This document shows positions 62,351 to 64,000 of a stretch of DNA of 64,000 nucleotides, in pieces. Below the pieces are notes generated by a model, which ran no database searches, was not told the DNA's origin, and saw only the letters and a list, made by a program, of their open reading frames with translations. A program made the translations under genes and the position numbers. The DNA comes from Lysobacter helvus (lineage in GTDB: Bacteria; Pseudomonadota; Gammaproteobacteria; Xanthomonadales; Xanthomonadaceae), in assembly GCF_018406645.1 (NCBI RefSeq), contig NZ_AP024546.1, positions 3,206,621-3,270,620 on the forward strand, in the 5' to 3' direction. Within the stretch, counting starts at the first letter, position 1; each line of letters opens with the position of its first letter.

Positions 62351-64000
62351 TCAGACCATCGGCGGATCGGAATCGCGCGCCCAGTGGCGGTGCTGCGCCA
62401 TGGCTTCGATGAAGGCCTGCGCGCCACGCTTGGCGTCCTTCGCCGCCGACACGACGACGCCAGGATCGGGCTTGCCGTCCGGCAACGTCGGACTGCCACC
62501 GCCCGCCTCGAGCAACGCACGACCCGCGCCCAGCACCAGCAACGGCTTGCAATGCCGCACCTGGTTCTGCACGAACTCCGCGGTCAGGCCGACCTTCGAC
62601 AGCGCGGCAACGCCCATGTCGCCGTCGGGCAACACGACCGCATCGAACAGGAAGCCCGGTTCGTTCTCGAGCGACGCATCCGCTTCGAGCACATCGCCCT
62701 GGCGCGTCTTGAACGGCCCGACGCGCAACCCGACCAGGCGCGGCACCGCACCGGCGGCACGCAAGGCGGTCCGCACGACGTCGAGCGCTTCGCCATCGAT
62801 GCCCGTCGCGACGAGCAACGCGACCTTGCGCGAACGCACGCCGAGTTCGCCCGGACGCGCCAGCAACGACAAGGTCGGCGACTGCCGCACTTCCGGCTTC
62901 GGGCGCTTGGCGATCGCCAGCGGCATCGGCGCGATGTCGCCGATCGCGATCCCGAGGCCATCGGCCACTTGCCTGGCAAGATCGCGCGACACGTTGAGCA
63001 GCAGCGACAACATCCGCTCGCGGATCGCCGGCACCGTCACCTTGCTCAGCTCGAACCGGAACGCCGCGGCGATGTGCGCCTGCTCCACCGGCGACTGGCT
63101 CTCGTAGAACAACGCCGCCTGGTTGAAATGCTCGGCGAACTTCTCCGGGCTGCCACGCACTTCATCGGCGCGGATCGGTTCCGGGAACGCCATCTGTCCC
63201 ATCTGCCCCGACTGGAACGGGCACCCGCCGCCCAGGCTGTTCGGTTCGTACGCCACGCGGCCGCGATGGATCGCCTGACGATGCAACCCGTCGCGCTGGT
63301 TGTTCGCGACCGGCGCGATCGGCGCGTTGATCGGGATCTCGTGGAAGTTCGGCCCGCCCAGGCGCGTGATCTGCGTGTCCACGTAGGAATGGATGCGGCC
63401 GGCCAGCAACGGATCGTTGGTGAAATCGATGCCCGGCACGATGTGCGCGGTGCAGAAGGCGACTTGCTCCGTCTCGGCGAAGAAGTTGTCGGGATTGCGG
63501 TTGAGCACCATGCGGCCGATCGGCTGCACCGGCACCAGTTCCTCCGGCACGAGCTTGGTCGCATCCAGGATGTCGAAGCTGAACTTCGCCGCCTGTTCCT
63601 CGGTGAACAGCTGCACGCCCAGTTCCCACTCCGGGTATTCGCCGGCTTCGATCGCGTCCCACAGGTCGCGGCGATGGAAGTCCGGGTCCGCGCCGGAAAT
63701 CTTCACCGCCTCGTCCCACGTCAGCGAATGCGTGCCGAGCTTCGGGTTCCAGTGGAACTTCACCAGCGTCGCCTCGCCGGCGTCGTTGACGAAGCGGAAG
63801 GTGTGCACGCCGAAGCCCTGCATCATGCGCAGGCTGCGCGGGATCGCGCGGTCGGACATCACCCATTGCAGCATGTGCGCCGACTCGGGCATTAGCGACA
63901 CGAAATCCCAGAACGTGTCGTGCGCCGAGGCCGCCTGCGGCATGCCGTGGTGCGGCTCGGGCTTCACCGCATGCACCAGGTCGGGGAACTTCATCGCGTC
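62351..64000 (-). CDS. katE: HPII-type large-subunit catalase, N-terminus beyond the window
   Basis: The visible 549 residues match the E. coli KatE core and end. [58 protein letters not shown] and [18 protein letters not shown] (haem Tyr in SYVDTQ) are all present, followed by the class 2 C-terminal flavodoxin-like domain ([32 protein letters not shown]). It dismutates hydrogen peroxide. The start and catalytic-His part are outside the window. DUF72 follows in the same transcript. Confidence 0.95.
   Translation of the reverse strand, partial: DAMKFPDLVHAVKPEPHHGMPQAASAHDTFWDFVSLMPESAHMLQWVMSDRAIPRSLRMMQGFGVHTFRFVNDAGEATLVKFHWNPKLGTHSLTWDEAVKISGADPDFHRRDLWDAIEAGEYPEWELGVQLFTEEQAAKFSFDILDATKLVPEELVPVQPIGRMVLNRNPDNFFAETEQVAFCTAHIVPGIDFTNDPLLAGRIHSYVDTQITRLGGPNFHEIPINAPIAPVANNQRDGLHRQAIHRGRVAYEPNSLGGGCPFQSGQMGQMAFPEPIRADEVRGSPEKFAEHFNQAALFYESQSPVEQAHIAAAFRFELSKVTVPAIRERMLSLLLNVSRDLARQVADGLGIAIGDIAPMPLAIAKRPKPEVRQSPTLSLLARPGELGVRSRKVALLVATGIDGEALDVVRTALRAAGAVPRLVGLRVGPFKTRQGDVLEADASLENEPGFLFDAVVLPDGDMGVAALSKVGLTAEFVQNQVRHCKPLLVLGAGRALLEAGGGSPTLPDGKPDPGVVVSAAKDAKRGAQAFIEAMAQHRHWARDSDPPMV

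Overview
The window is a chromosomal segment of a high-GC gammaproteobacterium, most likely of the family Xanthomonadaceae/Lysobacteraceae (Lysobacter-like). This is inferred from strongly GC3-biased codons, from a complete type IV minor-pilin/PilY1 operon, from a SelO/Uup/RhlE/cold-shock housekeeping complement, and from many palindromic intergenic repeats. No prophage, insertion sequence, CRISPR array, rRNA operon or biosynthetic gene cluster is visible. Gene density is high, and many neighbours overlap by 1-8 bases (ATGA or GTGA junctions), so much of the window is organised as short translationally coupled operons.

Layout. 1-9.2 kb: a truncated membrane acyltransferase, small membrane and secreted proteins, VOC protein, cyclopropane fatty acid synthase, a DUF3298 lipoprotein, a cold-shock protein with its terminator, RluF, a GNAT acetyltransferase coupled to a Lys/Ala-rich histone H1-like protein, a rhomboid protease and a glutathione S-transferase. 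9.3-18.2 kb: secreted M14 peptidase, a YbaY/MliC-like lipoprotein, YdeI-like protein, RNA cyclic phosphodiesterase ThpR, an overlapping barnase-type RNase/barstar pair, Uup, SelO and a 50-residue membrane peptide. 18.3-25.9 kb: a coupled helicase-exonuclease pair resembling Bacillus MrfA/MrfB, a secreted SdrD-like protein, a five-TM protein and DNA polymerase IV. 25.9-29.5 kb: a gene-free stretch packed with perfect palindromes, then a ybhP-clsB-ybhN-like lipid operon. 29.5-36 kb: a 1326-residue hybrid sensor kinase, a gene-free palindrome-rich stretch, and a secreted M1 aminopeptidase. 36-36.5 kb: a tRNA-like gene with a defective anticodon arm, a possible antisense small RNA and a small secreted peptide. 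36.5-40.4 kb: secreted alpha/beta-hydrolase-like protein, HD-domain protein, GIY-YIG-like protein and an ECF sigma factor with a C-terminal extension. 40.4-47.1 kb: the minor pilin operon fimT-pilV-pilW-pilX-pilY1-pilE. 47.2-53.8 kb: DHA2 drug exporter, DGPF/YCII protein, two small lipoproteins, LtrA, FMN reductase, aldo/keto reductase and sirtuin. 53.8-57.7 kb: BlaI/BlaR1-type repressor and M56 sensor protease without a beta-lactamase, then RhlE. 58-64 kb: a Tat-exported parallel beta-helix protein, an MBL-fold hydrolase, exonuclease III, a DUF72 protein whose stop codon lies inside a palindromic repeat, and a truncated HPII-type catalase.

Themes. DNA repair is well represented (MrfAB-like pair, DinB, XthA), as are envelope lipid and surface functions (Cfa, ClsB/YbhN, OafA-like protein, pilins, LtrA) and oxidative or chemical stress (KatE, GST, FMN reductase, AKR). 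The most unusual items are the tRNA-like locus with a candidate opposing RNA at 36 kb, the two architecture-matched palindromic elements at 26 kb, the GNAT/H1-like coupled pair, the membrane-anchored barnase/barstar pair, and the evenly spaced TAGAC operator-like array in front of the BlaI/M56 pair.
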